Shown: in pieces, positions 24,598-32,949 of the stretch
Numbering within the stretch: the first letter of the stretch is position 1
Layout of the letters: every line of letters begins with the position of its first letter
Assembly: GCF_018860155.1 (NCBI RefSeq)
Contig: NZ_JAHKNI010000008.1
Location: 248,001 to 312,000, forward strand
Length of the DNA: 64,000 bases
Direction of reading: 5' to 3'
DNA from: Nocardia albiluteola
GTDB taxonomy: Bacteria; Actinomycetota; Actinomycetes; Mycobacteriales; Mycobacteriaceae
Translations under genes and position numbers: made by a program
Notes under the pieces: generated by a model
The model's database searches: none
The model's input: only the letters and a program-made list of their open reading frames with translations
Told to the model about the DNA's origin: nothing

Positions 24598-25779
24598 TTA
24601 GAGATAGTTGAGAGGTAGGGACGGGGGAAAGGTGACCGGTAGTGCGGTCAGTGCCCGATGGAACGGGCCTGGGCGCCAGGTCAATTCGGTGGCGGGCTGG
24701 GCCAGTTCGAGGTCGGGCAGAGCGTCCAGGAGCTGGTCGAGGGCTTCGTTGGCGATGAGCATGGCCACCGATTGGGCGGGGCAGGCGTGGGGGCCCGCGC
24801 CCCAGGCGAGGTGGGAGCGGTTTCCGGTGCGTTCGCCGTGGACGGTGGGGTCGTCGTGGCAGCCGGCCAGGCTGATGACGACGGGTTGGTGTTCGGGTAG
24901 CCAGACGTCGCCGAGGAGCTGGGGTTGGCGCGGGTAGGTGATGCAGGAGTTGGCCAGGGGTGGGTCGGCGAACAGGGCTTCGTCGATGGCGTCGCGCGCG
25001 GAGAGGGCGCCGCCGAGGAGTTCGCTGCCGAACCGGTTGTCGGTGACCATCAGCAGCAGCGTGTTGGCGATCAGGTTCCAGGTCGGTTCGGTGCCGGCGG
25101 TGTAGAGCATGGCGATGGCGTGCGCCGTTTCCGCGTCGTCGAGAGCTGCGGGGTCGGCCAGGAGCCAGGAGGTGATGTCGTGTCCGGGTGTGGCGCGCTT
25201 GAGGGTGATCAGATCGCGCATGGAGTCGGTGATGACGGCGTCGGCCTGGGCGGTGAGGGCCGGGGCGGAGTTGTCGCGCAGGGTCATCATGGCGTCGAAC
25301 ATGGCGTCGCCGGTTTCAGGTGTGAATCCGAGGAGCTCGTCGACGATTTCGATGGTGAGTGGGACCGCGTACTGGTTGAGCAGGTCGGCCGCACCGTTCC
25401 GGCAGAAATCGTTGATGAGGGTGATCGCGGTCCGTTCGACCATGCTGCGTACCGCATGCAGATCGACGCGGTCGAGGGCGGTGGTGACCGCGTGGCGGTA
25501 GTGGGTGTGTTCGTCGCCCGCTGTGCGGGCGGCGGTGGGTTGCCAGCCCATGGCGGTGGTGTAGGGGCAGCCGTTGTCCTGGCGGGACTCCCACAGACGT
25601 GGGTCGGCCGGGAATCGGGCGGGATCGCCGAAGATGTGTAGTGCTTCGCGGTAGCCCAGGACGAGGGTGGCGGGGACGCCGGGTGCGATGTCGATCGGAA
25701 CCAGCGGGCCGTGGTCGCGGCGCATGTTCCGATATGCGCCGTGGGGGTCTGCCGCGAACTCGGGTGAGTACAGTCTCAC
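24598..25779 (-). CDS. Cytochrome P450 lacking the ExxR arginine (P450-3)
   Basis: A P450 of 393 residues when started at the GTG at 25777-25779, where VRLYSPEFAADPHG lines up with the start of the conserved region in its paralogues. The haem loop is HLAWGAGPHACPAQS; the K-helix reads EALF instead of ExxR; the I-helix is TAGTEPT, the most normal of the three. The frame is open to a TTG at 25857, but the ribosome site there fits a different, short frame (25776-25853). Its start codon lies inside a 15-bp inverted repeat. First P450 of the minus-strand operon. Confidence 0.88.
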   Translation of the reverse strand: MRLYSPEFAADPHGAYRNMRRDHGPLVPIDIAPGVPATLVLGYREALHIFGDPARFPADPRLWESRQDNGCPYTTAMGWQPTAARTAGDEHTHYRHAVTTALDRVDLHAVRSMVERTAITLINDFCRNGAADLLNQYAVPLTIEIVDELLGFTPETGDAMFDAMMTLRDNSAPALTAQADAVITDSMRDLITLKRATPGHDITSWLLADPAALDDAETAHAIAMLYTAGTEPTWNLIANTLLLMVTDNRFGSELLGGALSARDAIDEALFADPPLANSCITYPRQPQLLGDVWLPEHQPVVISLAGCHDDPTVHGERTGNRSHLAWGAGPHACPAQSVAMLIANEALDQLLDALPDLELAQPATELTWRPGPFHRALTALPVTFPPSLPLNYL

Positions 25780-25789
25780 CCGAGTTCGC
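25754..25789. repeat. 15-bp inverted repeat across the P450-3 start
   Basis: GCGAACTCGGGTGAG (25754-25768) and its exact complement (25775-25789), six-nt loop. In the minus-strand mRNA this hairpin would bury the GTG start of P450-3 and the end of the short upstream ORF. Confidence 0.65.
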
Positions 25790-25853
25790 CCTCTGTGCGG
25801 GCGAGCGGGGTGGTGGAGCGTTGAGCGTGGTCGGGCAACTCCGGCAGCATCAT
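25776..25853 (-). CDS. Short upstream ORF (25 codons), possible leader of P450-3
   Basis: ATG at 25851-25853 with AAGGAG six nt upstream. It encodes 25 residues beginning MMLPELPDHAQRSTTPLART, with the high GC third positions of a real gene. Its TGA overlaps the P450-3 GTG (GTGA), so translation would be coupled. No resemblance to known RiPP precursors was recognised. It may serve only to open the hairpin over the P450 start. Confidence 0.45.
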   Translation of the reverse strand: MMLPELPDHAQRSTTPLARTEGELG

Positions 25854-26101
25854 GCAAGGCTCCTTGACACGGGGGGGAACAGGGACGGAATCCGTGGCGC
25901 GGCAGGGTGGTACGCGGGCCGGGCCGGATCGGTGCAGCGGCTCAGTCGGGTGGTCGTGCGACCGTCATCGCGGGCAGCTGGGGGAATACTCCGACGGAGT
26001 GGAGGAAATGCGAGCGCATGATGGTGTTCGAGTCGACCACGTCCAACCTCCCATGCGCGCGAGGCTGCGGCCTGCGTGCGGCCGGCCGAGCAACGCGATT
26101 T

Positions 26102-26119
26102 CATTTGACATATCAAATG
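26102..26119. promoter_or_regulatory. Palindrome upstream of the P450 operon
   Basis: CATTTGA-CATA-TCAAATG, a perfect 7-bp inverted repeat in an AT-rich section about 250 nt before the P450-3 leader ORF. ACATTTGA recurs at 26134-26141. A regulator site or promoter element is likely. Confidence 0.45.
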
Positions 26120-26460
26120 TGTTCGACGGCAGCACATTTGAGTTTGCACGCTTGCGTTTGCGAGGTTTGATGATACCGATCACCGCGAGCGATCGCAGTA
26201 CAACCACCCGGTAGCAACTCGGCCGTAGACGTGGTGTGAGCCCGCGCCTGAAGGGCCCATGTGGATCGTTCCAGGTAGAATGGTTTTCAGTGGCCGCGGC
26301 AATTGTTGTGCGCCTTACCAGGTTTCGATGTCGGACGTCGCGCGGGCCGTGTCGCAATGACGGCTGCGCCTCACGCCCGTCAGGTGACGCGCGTGGGTCG
26401 GTAGCGGTCGACACGATGATGGACGACTCCCCTCTCGGGCCAGGCTCGCCATTCACCAAA

Positions 26461-26475
26461 TCGTCACAGTGACGT
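26461..26475. promoter_or_regulatory. Putative cluster operator, right copy
   Basis: TCGTCACAGTGACGT, identical to 12875-12889. The two copies enclose all genes of the halogenase/P450 locus. Confidence 0.5.
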
Positions 26476-26644
26476 TTAATCGTCGAGTCGAGAGATGTAA
26501 TCGCCACCGCCGCACAACAATTCACCTCGGGCGGCCGCGGCGCATGAACACCCTCGACCCGGGCCGCTCCTGTCTCGAGCCCACAACGACGGAGGGCCTC
26601 ACGGACCGCACGTCCGGTGAATATCGAATCGCCTTGCGGCACGA

Positions 26645-26690
26645 CGAATCCGCGCATCGGAGGCACAGTCGCACCCGATGCGCGGATTCG
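26645..26690 (-). terminator. Terminator hairpin after the MHS transporter
   Basis: Sixteen-bp perfect stem, CGAATCCGCGCATCGG (26645-26660) against 26675-26690, 14-nt loop, beginning 13 nt after the transporter stop. Confidence 0.7.
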
Positions 26691-26703
26691 GTGATGGTCG
26701 CCG

Positions 26704-28053
26704 TCAGGGTGCGGGCTGCACCGCGAGCTCCCCCGTCGCGGGGGTGTCGGTGCCGCGCAGCGAGACGCCCTTGGTCTCGCGCAGGAACACCCACGACACC
26801 AGGCCGACCAGGCAGCCGGCGACCATGAAGAAGGCCGGGAACAGCTTCCAGCCGGTGGCGTCGATGACGGCCTGGTCGATGTACGGGGCCGTGCCGCCGA
26901 AGATCGCGGTCGACAGGTTGTAGGACAGCGCGAATCCGGCATACCGCACCTGGGTGGGGAAGATCGCCGGGAAGGTCGCCGAGATGGTGGACAGCTGCGG
27001 CACGAACAGCAGGCCCAGCACGACGAAACCGAAGATGGCCCAGCCGATTCCCTGGCCCATCAGCCAGTACATGGGCACGGCCAGCACGGCGAGCCCGACC
27101 AGGGACACCAGCCACATCGGGCGCCGGCCCACCCGGTCCGACAGCGCCCCCGAGGCCGGCAGCACCAGCATCATCACCAGCTGACCGACCAGCACCATGG
27201 CGGTGGTGGTGGAGTCGCTGATGTGGATGGTCTGCTCGAGGTAGGTGGGCTGATAGGACAGCAGCGTGTAGTCGGCGATGTTCAGCGCGATGACCAGTCC
27301 GGCGAGGGTGAACAGCTCGCGCGGATAGTGGGTGATCAGGTTCCCCAGCGTCGAGACGAGCGATCGCGTCACCGCCGCCAGCCCGCGCGGCCGGGGCTGC
27401 TCGGTGCTCTCGGCGACCTCGATGAACACCGGGCTCTCGTCGAGCTTGCTGCGCAGATACCAGCCGACCAGGCCCAGGGGCAGGGCCACCAGGAACGGGA
27501 TGCGCCAGCCCCAGTTCTGCATGGCGCTGTCGCCCAGGAGCACCTGCAGCGCCAGGACCAGCGCGGTGCCGCCGACGATGCCGGTCAGGGTGCCGAATTC
27601 CAGGAAGCTGCCCAGGAACCCACGCCGGCGGTCCTCGACGCTCTCGGCCATGAACGTGGCCGCGCCGCCGTACTCGCCGCCGGTGGAGAAGCCCTGCACG
27701 ATGCGTAGCGCGAACAGCAGGATCGGGGCCAGCACGCCCACCTGATGGTGGGTGGGCAGGATGCCGATGCACGCCGTGGCCCCGGCCATCAGCAGGATCG
27801 TGGTCGCCAGCACGGCCTTGCGCCCGATGCGGTCGCCCAGCGGGCCCCACACCATGCCGCCGAAGGGGCGCAGCACGAACGACACGGCGAAGCCCAGCAT
27901 GGTGAATGCGGTGCCGAGTCCGGGAAAGAACGCGTGGGTGAGGTAGGTCGCAGTGGCCGCGTAGACGCCGTAGTCGAACCATTCGGTGGCATTGCCCATC
28001 GCGGCCGCGGCCACGGAACGTCGTTGTTGTGGTTGCGGGTCGCGGGATGTCAC
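26704..28053 (-). CDS. MFS transporter of the metabolite:H+ symporter (MHS) family
   Basis: A 449-residue, 12-helix major facilitator of the ProP/KgtP type. FGGMVWGPLGDRIGRKA is the loop 2-3 signature and GFSTGGEYGGAATFMAE the MHS signature. These proteins import osmolytes, dicarboxylates or aromatic acids with protons. The GTG start at 28053 has GAGAGGAG five nt before it; the frame is open further upstream without a ribosome site. It is divergent from the KimA-like gene and ends in its own terminator, so it is probably not part of the biosynthetic locus. Confidence 0.9.
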   Translation of the reverse strand: MTSRDPQPQQRRSVAAAAMGNATEWFDYGVYAATATYLTHAFFPGLGTAFTMLGFAVSFVLRPFGGMVWGPLGDRIGRKAVLATTILLMAGATACIGILPTHHQVGVLAPILLFALRIVQGFSTGGEYGGAATFMAESVEDRRRGFLGSFLEFGTLTGIVGGTALVLALQVLLGDSAMQNWGWRIPFLVALPLGLVGWYLRSKLDESPVFIEVAESTEQPRPRGLAAVTRSLVSTLGNLITHYPRELFTLAGLVIALNIADYTLLSYQPTYLEQTIHISDSTTTAMVLVGQLVMMLVLPASGALSDRVGRRPMWLVSLVGLAVLAVPMYWLMGQGIGWAIFGFVVLGLLFVPQLSTISATFPAIFPTQVRYAGFALSYNLSTAIFGGTAPYIDQAVIDATGWKLFPAFFMVAGCLVGLVSWVFLRETKGVSLRGTDTPATGELAVQPAP

Positions 28054-28446
28054 GCGAACTCCTCTCCCCGTGGTTTCGGCACACCGCATCGCCGCGGTGC
28101 ATAGTGTCTTTCGTCACCTCTCTGATAACAGAATGGCAACGAATGCCACGTTTACCCGGTTTTCATCCTCAGCAAACGGCGACCAGTGCCGCGAGACGGG
28201 TGAGGCGCACCGTCCGACCAGTGGCGATACCCACTTTTGTGATGCTCGTCACACTTGCCAGATTTGTCAGTCTCCGCTATGGAGTGCCAGCCGCCGGCGT
28301 AGGGGATTCGTCAGCAAACCCGACGATCCTGCGCCGGACGTGTCAACAGTCCGTTAACGCCGAAAGGCCGAGTCCGCGTAGATTGGCCCCGACGATGACC
28401 AGATTCCGGGTCCACCGGACAGGGAGCCCTCGAGGGGGACGACGAC
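28054..28446. other. Divergent intergenic region, MHS transporter / KimA-like gene
   Basis: 393 nt without a gene. I looked for a c-di-AMP (ydaO) riboswitch because such elements can control K+ transporters and did not recognise one. GTGATGCTCGTCACA-like arms near 28237 form only a weak repeat. Confidence 0.35.
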
Positions 28447-30408
28447 GTGACCGCCACCGCGCAACGGCCACGCACCGGGATCAAATCCTGGCTGCTACAG
28501 GGGGCAGACGAGGAGCAGTACTCCCAGCACCCGGGCCCCATGGTCAAACAGGCCGAGGAATCCCATCAGCGCTCCTGGTGGAAGGTGATGTGCCTGACCG
28601 GCGTGGACTACTTCTCCACGCTGGGCTACCAGCCGGGCATCGCCGCGGTAGCCGCGGGTGTGCTGTCGCCGCTTGCGACGCTGGTGCTGGTGGCGTTGAC
28701 GCTGCTGGGCGCGCTGCCGGTCTACCGCCGCGTCGCCCGCGAATCCCCGCACGGCGGCGGCTCGCTGGCCATGTTCGGCATCCTGCCGCGCTGGACCGGC
28801 AAGATCTTCATCCTGGTGCTGCTGGGCTTCGCCGCGACGGACTTCGTGATCACGATGACCCTGTCCGCGGCCGACGGCGCCGCGCACATCGTGGAGAATC
28901 CGCTTGTGCCGCACTGGCTCACCGGCCACGCGATGCTGATCACGATGGTGCTGCTGGCGCTGCTGGCCGCGATCTTCCTCAAGGGTTTCGGTGAGGCCAT
29001 CAGCACCGCGGTCGTGCTGGTGGGGGCGTATCTGGCGCTGAACGTGGTCGTCGCCGCGGTCGGGCTGTACCACGTGTTCACCGCCTCGGGACTGATCGTG
29101 GACTGGACCCACGCCATGACCGCCCAGCACGGCAGCATCTTCGCCATGATCGGGGTCTCGCTGCTGGTGTTCCCCAAACTCGCACTGGGCCTTTCGGGCT
29201 TCGAGACCGGCGTGGCGGTGATGCCGCAGATCAAGAGCACCCCCGGCGAACCGGAGGACAATCCCACCACCCGGATCGCGGGCGCCAAGAAGTTGCTGAC
29301 CACCGCCGCGATCATCATGAGCGTGTTCCTGATCATCACCAGTTTCATCACCGTGGTGCTGATCCCCGAACGCGAATTCCAGAACGGTGGCAAGGCCAAC
29401 GGGCGCGCGCTGGCGTATCTGGCGCACGAGTACCTGGGCAACGGATTCGGCACCGTCTACGACGTCTCCACCATCGCGATCCTGTGGTTCGCCGGCGCCT
29501 CGGCCATGGCGGGCCTGCTGAACCTGGTGCCGCGGTACCTGCCGCGCTACGGCATGGCCCCGGAGTGGGCGCGCACCACCCGCCCACTGGTGCTGGTGTT
29601 CGCGGTCATCTCCCTCGGCATCACCTGGTACTTCAAGGCCGACGTCGACGCCCAGGGCGGCGCCTACGCCACCGGAGTGCTGGTGCTGATCACCTCCGCC
29701 GCAGTCGCGGTGACCCTGTCCGCGGCGCGTAAACGCGAGCGCAACAAGATGATCGGCTTCGGCATCGTCTCGGCGGTCTTCGTGTACACCACGATCCTGA
29801 ACATCGTCGAGAAGCCTGAGGGTGTGCAGCTGGCCTCGCTGTTCATCCTGGCGATCATCGTGGTGTCGTTCATCTCCCGCGCCCGGCGCGCTTTCGAGCT
29901 GCGCGCGATCGAGGTCGACTTCGACGACAAGGCCGGCTGGCTGATCGACAAGATCGCCGCCAGCGGCACCATCCGCATCGTCACCCACGATCTGGACAGC
30001 CTCGAGGACCGCCAGCCCGCCGAATACCGCGAGAAGGAGGCCGTGCAACGCATCGAGAGCCACATCCCCGCCTCCGAGCCGATCCTGTTCCTCGAGGTGA
30101 TCATCCGCGACGCCTCGGAATTCTCCACCGACCTGCACGTGAGCGCGGTCGAGCTGGACTGCTACAAGATCCTCACCGTCGAGGCCACCGCCATCCCGAA
30201 CTCGATCGCGGCGATCCTGCTGGCCATCCGCGACCGCACGGGACTGAACCCGCACGTGTATTTCGAATGGACCGAGGGCAATCCGCTGACGAACCTGCTC
30301 AAGTTCCTGTTCGTCGGCGAGGGCGAGGTGGCGCCGGTGACCCGCGAGATCCTGCGCCGCGCCGTCCCCGACCCCGCTCAGCGCCCGCACGTGCACGTCG
30401 ACAGCTGA
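28447..30408 (+). CDS. APC-superfamily permease, KimA-like potassium/amino-acid transporter
   Basis: A 653-residue permease with about 12 membrane segments (residues 48-475) and a cytosolic C-terminal domain of about 170 residues, the size and arrangement of KimA-type K+/H+ symporters. CLTGVDYFSTLGYQPGIA matches the KimA start of helix 1 (GVDYFS). KimA family members import K+ at low external concentration; many homologues are annotated only as amino-acid permeases, so the substrate is not certain. The GTG start follows CGAGGGGGACGACGAC. Single gene, bounded by a shared terminator at its end. Confidence 0.8.
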   Translation: MTATAQRPRTGIKSWLLQGADEEQYSQHPGPMVKQAEESHQRSWWKVMCLTGVDYFSTLGYQPGIAAVAAGVLSPLATLVLVALTLLGALPVYRRVARESPHGGGSLAMFGILPRWTGKIFILVLLGFAATDFVITMTLSAADGAAHIVENPLVPHWLTGHAMLITMVLLALLAAIFLKGFGEAISTAVVLVGAYLALNVVVAAVGLYHVFTASGLIVDWTHAMTAQHGSIFAMIGVSLLVFPKLALGLSGFETGVAVMPQIKSTPGEPEDNPTTRIAGAKKLLTTAAIIMSVFLIITSFITVVLIPEREFQNGGKANGRALAYLAHEYLGNGFGTVYDVSTIAILWFAGASAMAGLLNLVPRYLPRYGMAPEWARTTRPLVLVFAVISLGITWYFKADVDAQGGAYATGVLVLITSAAVAVTLSAARKRERNKMIGFGIVSAVFVYTTILNIVEKPEGVQLASLFILAIIVVSFISRARRAFELRAIEVDFDDKAGWLIDKIAASGTIRIVTHDLDSLEDRQPAEYREKEAVQRIESHIPASEPILFLEVIIRDASEFSTDLHVSAVELDCYKILTVEATAIPNSIAAILLAIRDRTGLNPHVYFEWTEGNPLTNLLKFLFVGEGEVAPVTREILRRAVPDPAQRPHVHVDS

Positions 30409-30451
30409 GCCGGTGGCCGGGGACGCCCGGCACCACGCGCAGGGGCCTACC

Positions 30452-30476
30452 GGCCCGGCCGATCACCGGCCGGGCC
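30452..30476. terminator. Convergent terminator of KimA-like and patatin genes
   Basis: GGCCCGGCCG (30452-30461) pairs with CGGCCGGGCC (30467-30476), five-nt loop. The patatin stop codon lies in the loop, so the hairpin can serve both converging genes. Confidence 0.6.
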
Positions 30477-31302
30477 AGTGGGCCTTCAGGCGCAATGCGG
30501 CATCCTGGGCCTGGCGCAGGCCCGCCTCGTGCGCCGGTGCCACGGCCGCGGGGCTGAATACGTCCAGGCCGAACAGGGCGATCGTTTCCGGGTCGGGAAC
30601 CACCGAAATCTCCGTGGCACCATCCAATTCGCGGTCCGCGGGGGTGCGCGGGAACATGTGGGCCAGCGGCTCGAGGATCGCCACCAGCTCCGCGCCCGCG
30701 GCGAGGTCGGCATTCACCGACGAGCGCAGGCCGCCGTCCACATAATGGTGCCCCTGCACCGGAATCGGCGGGAACACGCCCGGTACACAGGTGCTCGCGG
30801 CCAGCGCCTCGGGCAGGGTGGCCGCATCCGCGGCGGTCCACACCCGGAACTCGCCGGTGGTGATGTCGATCGAGGTCATCCGCAGATCCCGGTCCGGCCA
30901 CTCGTCCATGCCCACCAGATTCCGCATGCGCGCCACATGCACCGCCGGATCGCCCACCGGTGCGGTCAGCGCCCGCTCCCCCGCCCGGCGCCACGCCGCG
31001 CCCCGATCGACCCCGGGCGCGGCCAGCTCCGCGAAGATCCCCATCATCAGTTCCTGGTCCACCTCGAACCGTTCCCCGTCCGAGGGCAACGGCGCGGCCA
31101 GGATCGCCGGATCCCCGCCGGCGGCCAGCACGGCGCCCACCACGGCCCCGGCCGAGGTGCCCACGAATCGGTCCGCCAGCGACAGATCGATTCCGGCGTC
31201 GCGTAACCCCGTCACCAGACCCGCCATCCAGGCGATCCCCACCGGTCCACCCCCGCCCAGCACGAGAGCGGTATCGATCCGGGCGGGCTGTGCATCAGAC
31301 AT
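30463..31302 (-). CDS. Patatin-like phospholipase
   Basis: A 279-residue patatin-family serine hydrolase. GGGGPVG near the start forms the oxyanion hole, GTSAG carries the nucleophile Ser and VDGG the Asp of the catalytic dyad. Such proteins release fatty acids from phospholipids or neutral lipids; actinobacteria have many. The start is the ATG at 31300-31302 with TGGAGG just upstream; a much longer frame exists but has no such site. No signal peptide, so cytosolic or membrane-peripheral. Divergent from an SRPBCC protein with 100 nt between. Confidence 0.9.
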   Translation of the reverse strand: MSDAQPARIDTALVLGGGGPVGIAWMAGLVTGLRDAGIDLSLADRFVGTSAGAVVGAVLAAGGDPAILAAPLPSDGERFEVDQELMMGIFAELAAPGVDRGAAWRRAGERALTAPVGDPAVHVARMRNLVGMDEWPDRDLRMTSIDITTGEFRVWTAADAATLPEALAASTCVPGVFPPIPVQGHHYVDGGLRSSVNADLAAGAELVAILEPLAHMFPRTPADRELDGATEISVVPDPETIALFGLDVFSPAAVAPAHEAGLRQAQDAALRLKAHWPGR

Positions 31303-31402
31303 GCCCTCCACAGTAACCATCACACCCCGATCTGTGGCCTGCCCGGCCCCTCTCGTCCCGAAACGCCCCCGGGGCCGAATCCGTTGTGCCACGCTCGTAT
31401 TC

Positions 31403-31837
31403 GTGCACCTCGACACCACCACCGAGATCGCCGCCCCGATCGCCACGGTGTGGTCGGTACTGGCCGAGGTCGAATCCTGGCCGCGCTGGACCGCGTCGAT
31501 CACCCGGCTCGACCTGCTCGACAACGGCCCGCTGCGCCTCGGCAGCCGCGCGCGCATCCGCCAGCCCCGCCTTCCCTCGGCGATCTGGACGATCACCGAG
31601 CTGACCCCCGGCTCGGCGTTCACCTGGATCTCCCGGGCGCCCGGCGTCACAACCATCGGCATCCACGCGCTGCAACCCGTCACCGAAACCGTCACCGCCG
31701 CACGGCTTGTCATCGATCAGCTGGGCCCGCTGGCCCGGCCCGTCGGCGCGCTGACCGGATCACTGACCCGCCGATACGTCGCGATGGAGGCGCACGGGCT
31801 CAAAACCCGCAGTGAACAGCTCGCCTCCGGGCACTGA
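31403..31837 (+). CDS. SRPBCC-family (START-like) protein
   Basis: A 144-residue single-domain SRPBCC protein (HLDTTTEIAAPIATVWSVLA at the front, FTWISRAPGVTTIGIH in the middle, long C-terminal helix). The fold binds a hydrophobic ligand in a deep pocket; many members are annotated polyketide cyclase-like without evidence. The GTG start is short of a clear ribosome site and may be leaderless. It is convergent with the epimerase gene. Confidence 0.85.
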   Translation: MHLDTTTEIAAPIATVWSVLAEVESWPRWTASITRLDLLDNGPLRLGSRARIRQPRLPSAIWTITELTPGSAFTWISRAPGVTTIGIHALQPVTETVTAARLVIDQLGPLARPVGALTGSLTRRYVAMEAHGLKTRSEQLASGH

Positions 31838-31860
31838 TACCCGCGCGGGCATCAGGCAGG

Positions 31861-32826
31861 TCAGCTGTGGCTGCGCTCGTGCGGACCGTGCGGCAGCCAG
31901 ACCTGCTCGGCCCGGACGCTGGCCTGTGGAGTGAAGTAGTCACCGGTCCGCAGGTCGTCGAGCAACGTCGCGTGTTCGGGCGCCCACCCCAGCAGCGCTT
32001 GGGTGTGTTCGCTGGAGACCGGGACGTCGAGGGAGAAGAATCGGGCCAGGAACGGGTTCCCGAGATGCGCGGCGGCCTGTTCGAGGGTCAGCGAAGCGGT
32101 GGGGATGTCGAGCGCGTGCGCGATCTGCTCCGCGATGCTTCTGATCGTGACCGCGCCTTCGCCGACGCCGTGTAGCACGCTGCCGGCCGGAGCCCTCTCC
32201 AACGCCAGCCGGAACGCCACCGCGGCGTCGGCGCGGTGGACCGCCGGCCACCGATTGGCGCCGTCGCCGATGTAGGCCGAGACGCCTGCCCTGCGCGCGG
32301 CCGCGATGAGAGCCGGAATGAACCCGTAGTCGCCGGGTCCGTGCACGGTCGGCGCGAGTCGCACCACGCTGGCTCGCACACCCGATCCGGCGAGGCTCAG
32401 GCAGGTCTGCTCGCCCGCGATGCGGAATGCGGCGACCGAGTCGGGGTCTGGTGCGTCCTGCTCGGTACTGACCTGCCCGGCCCTGGTTACCAAGGTGCCC
32501 GAGGTGCTGACAAGCGGCTTACCGGACCCGGCCAGCGTCTGCCCGAGCGCCTCGATCGCTGCGCAGTCGCGGCGGATGAGGTCATCCGGATCCGCGTAGT
32601 CGCCCCCGTACGCCATGTGTAGTACGCCGTCGGCGGCTGCCGCGCCGCGACGCAGGCTGTCGAGGTCGTCCAGGAAACCGCGATGCGGTGTCGCACCCAA
32701 CGATTTCAGCCGGGCGGCCGCGGCCTCCGAGCGGGCCAGACCGGTCACGGTGTGACCGGTCGCGATGAGCTCGGTGACGACAGTGGGTCCGGTCTGACCG
32801 GAGCCCCCGGTGACGAAGACATGCAT
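31861..32826 (-). CDS. NAD-dependent epimerase/dehydratase (atypical SDR)
   Basis: A 321-residue extended/atypical SDR: MHVFVTGGSGQTG is the nucleotide site, followed by a domain typical of plant-like and actinobacterial NmrA/epimerase-type proteins (RAPAGSVLHGVGEGAVTIR, substrate part). The usual YxxxK is not evident, which is common in this subgroup, so catalysis is uncertain. ATG 32826 has AAGGGAGGG upstream. Divergent from a TetR gene, with three similar 15-bp sites between, so it is almost surely the TetR target. Function beyond oxidoreductase-like is unknown. Confidence 0.85.
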   Translation of the reverse strand: MHVFVTGGSGQTGPTVVTELIATGHTVTGLARSEAAAARLKSLGATPHRGFLDDLDSLRRGAAAADGVLHMAYGGDYADPDDLIRRDCAAIEALGQTLAGSGKPLVSTSGTLVTRAGQVSTEQDAPDPDSVAAFRIAGEQTCLSLAGSGVRASVVRLAPTVHGPGDYGFIPALIAAARRAGVSAYIGDGANRWPAVHRADAAVAFRLALERAPAGSVLHGVGEGAVTIRSIAEQIAHALDIPTASLTLEQAAAHLGNPFLARFFSLDVPVSSEHTQALLGWAPEHATLLDDLRTGDYFTPQASVRAEQVWLPHGPHERSHS

Positions 32827-32848
32827 GGAACCCTCCCTTGTTACGCCA

Positions 32849-32929
32849 TTCACTGGCGCTAAGTAGTGCCAGTCACCGACTCTACGCGTAGCGCCAGTAA
32901 CTGACGCAACTTGATGCCAGTCACTGACA
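32849..32929. promoter_or_regulatory. Triple TetR operator between epimerase and TetR
   Basis: Three pseudo-palindromes of the form NGCCAGTnACTGACN: TGCCAGTCACCGACT (32867-32881), CGCCAGTAACTGACG (32892-32906) and TGCCAGTCACTGACA (32915-32929), about 23-25 bp apart. A reversed half, CACTGGC, lies at 32851-32857. They fill the divergent promoter region. Confidence 0.75.
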
Positions 32930-32949
32930 CATCGCGGTAGGCTCGGAGA

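Larger units (their letters stand above)
25858..26644. other. Non-coding region upstream of the P450 operon
   Basis: No supported gene in nearly 800 nt. AT-rich around 26090-26180, where the P450 operon promoter probably lies. It holds the palindromes at 26102-26119 and 26461-26475. Confidence 0.45.

Noticed and set aside
28054..28446. c-di-AMP riboswitch before the KimA-like gene
   Set aside because: The conserved ydaO core was not found by eye; a covariance-model search would decide.
28495..30396. 633-codon minus-strand frame
   Set aside because: Exact antisense of the KimA-like permease, with Asp/His/Gln-rich composition typical of shadows.
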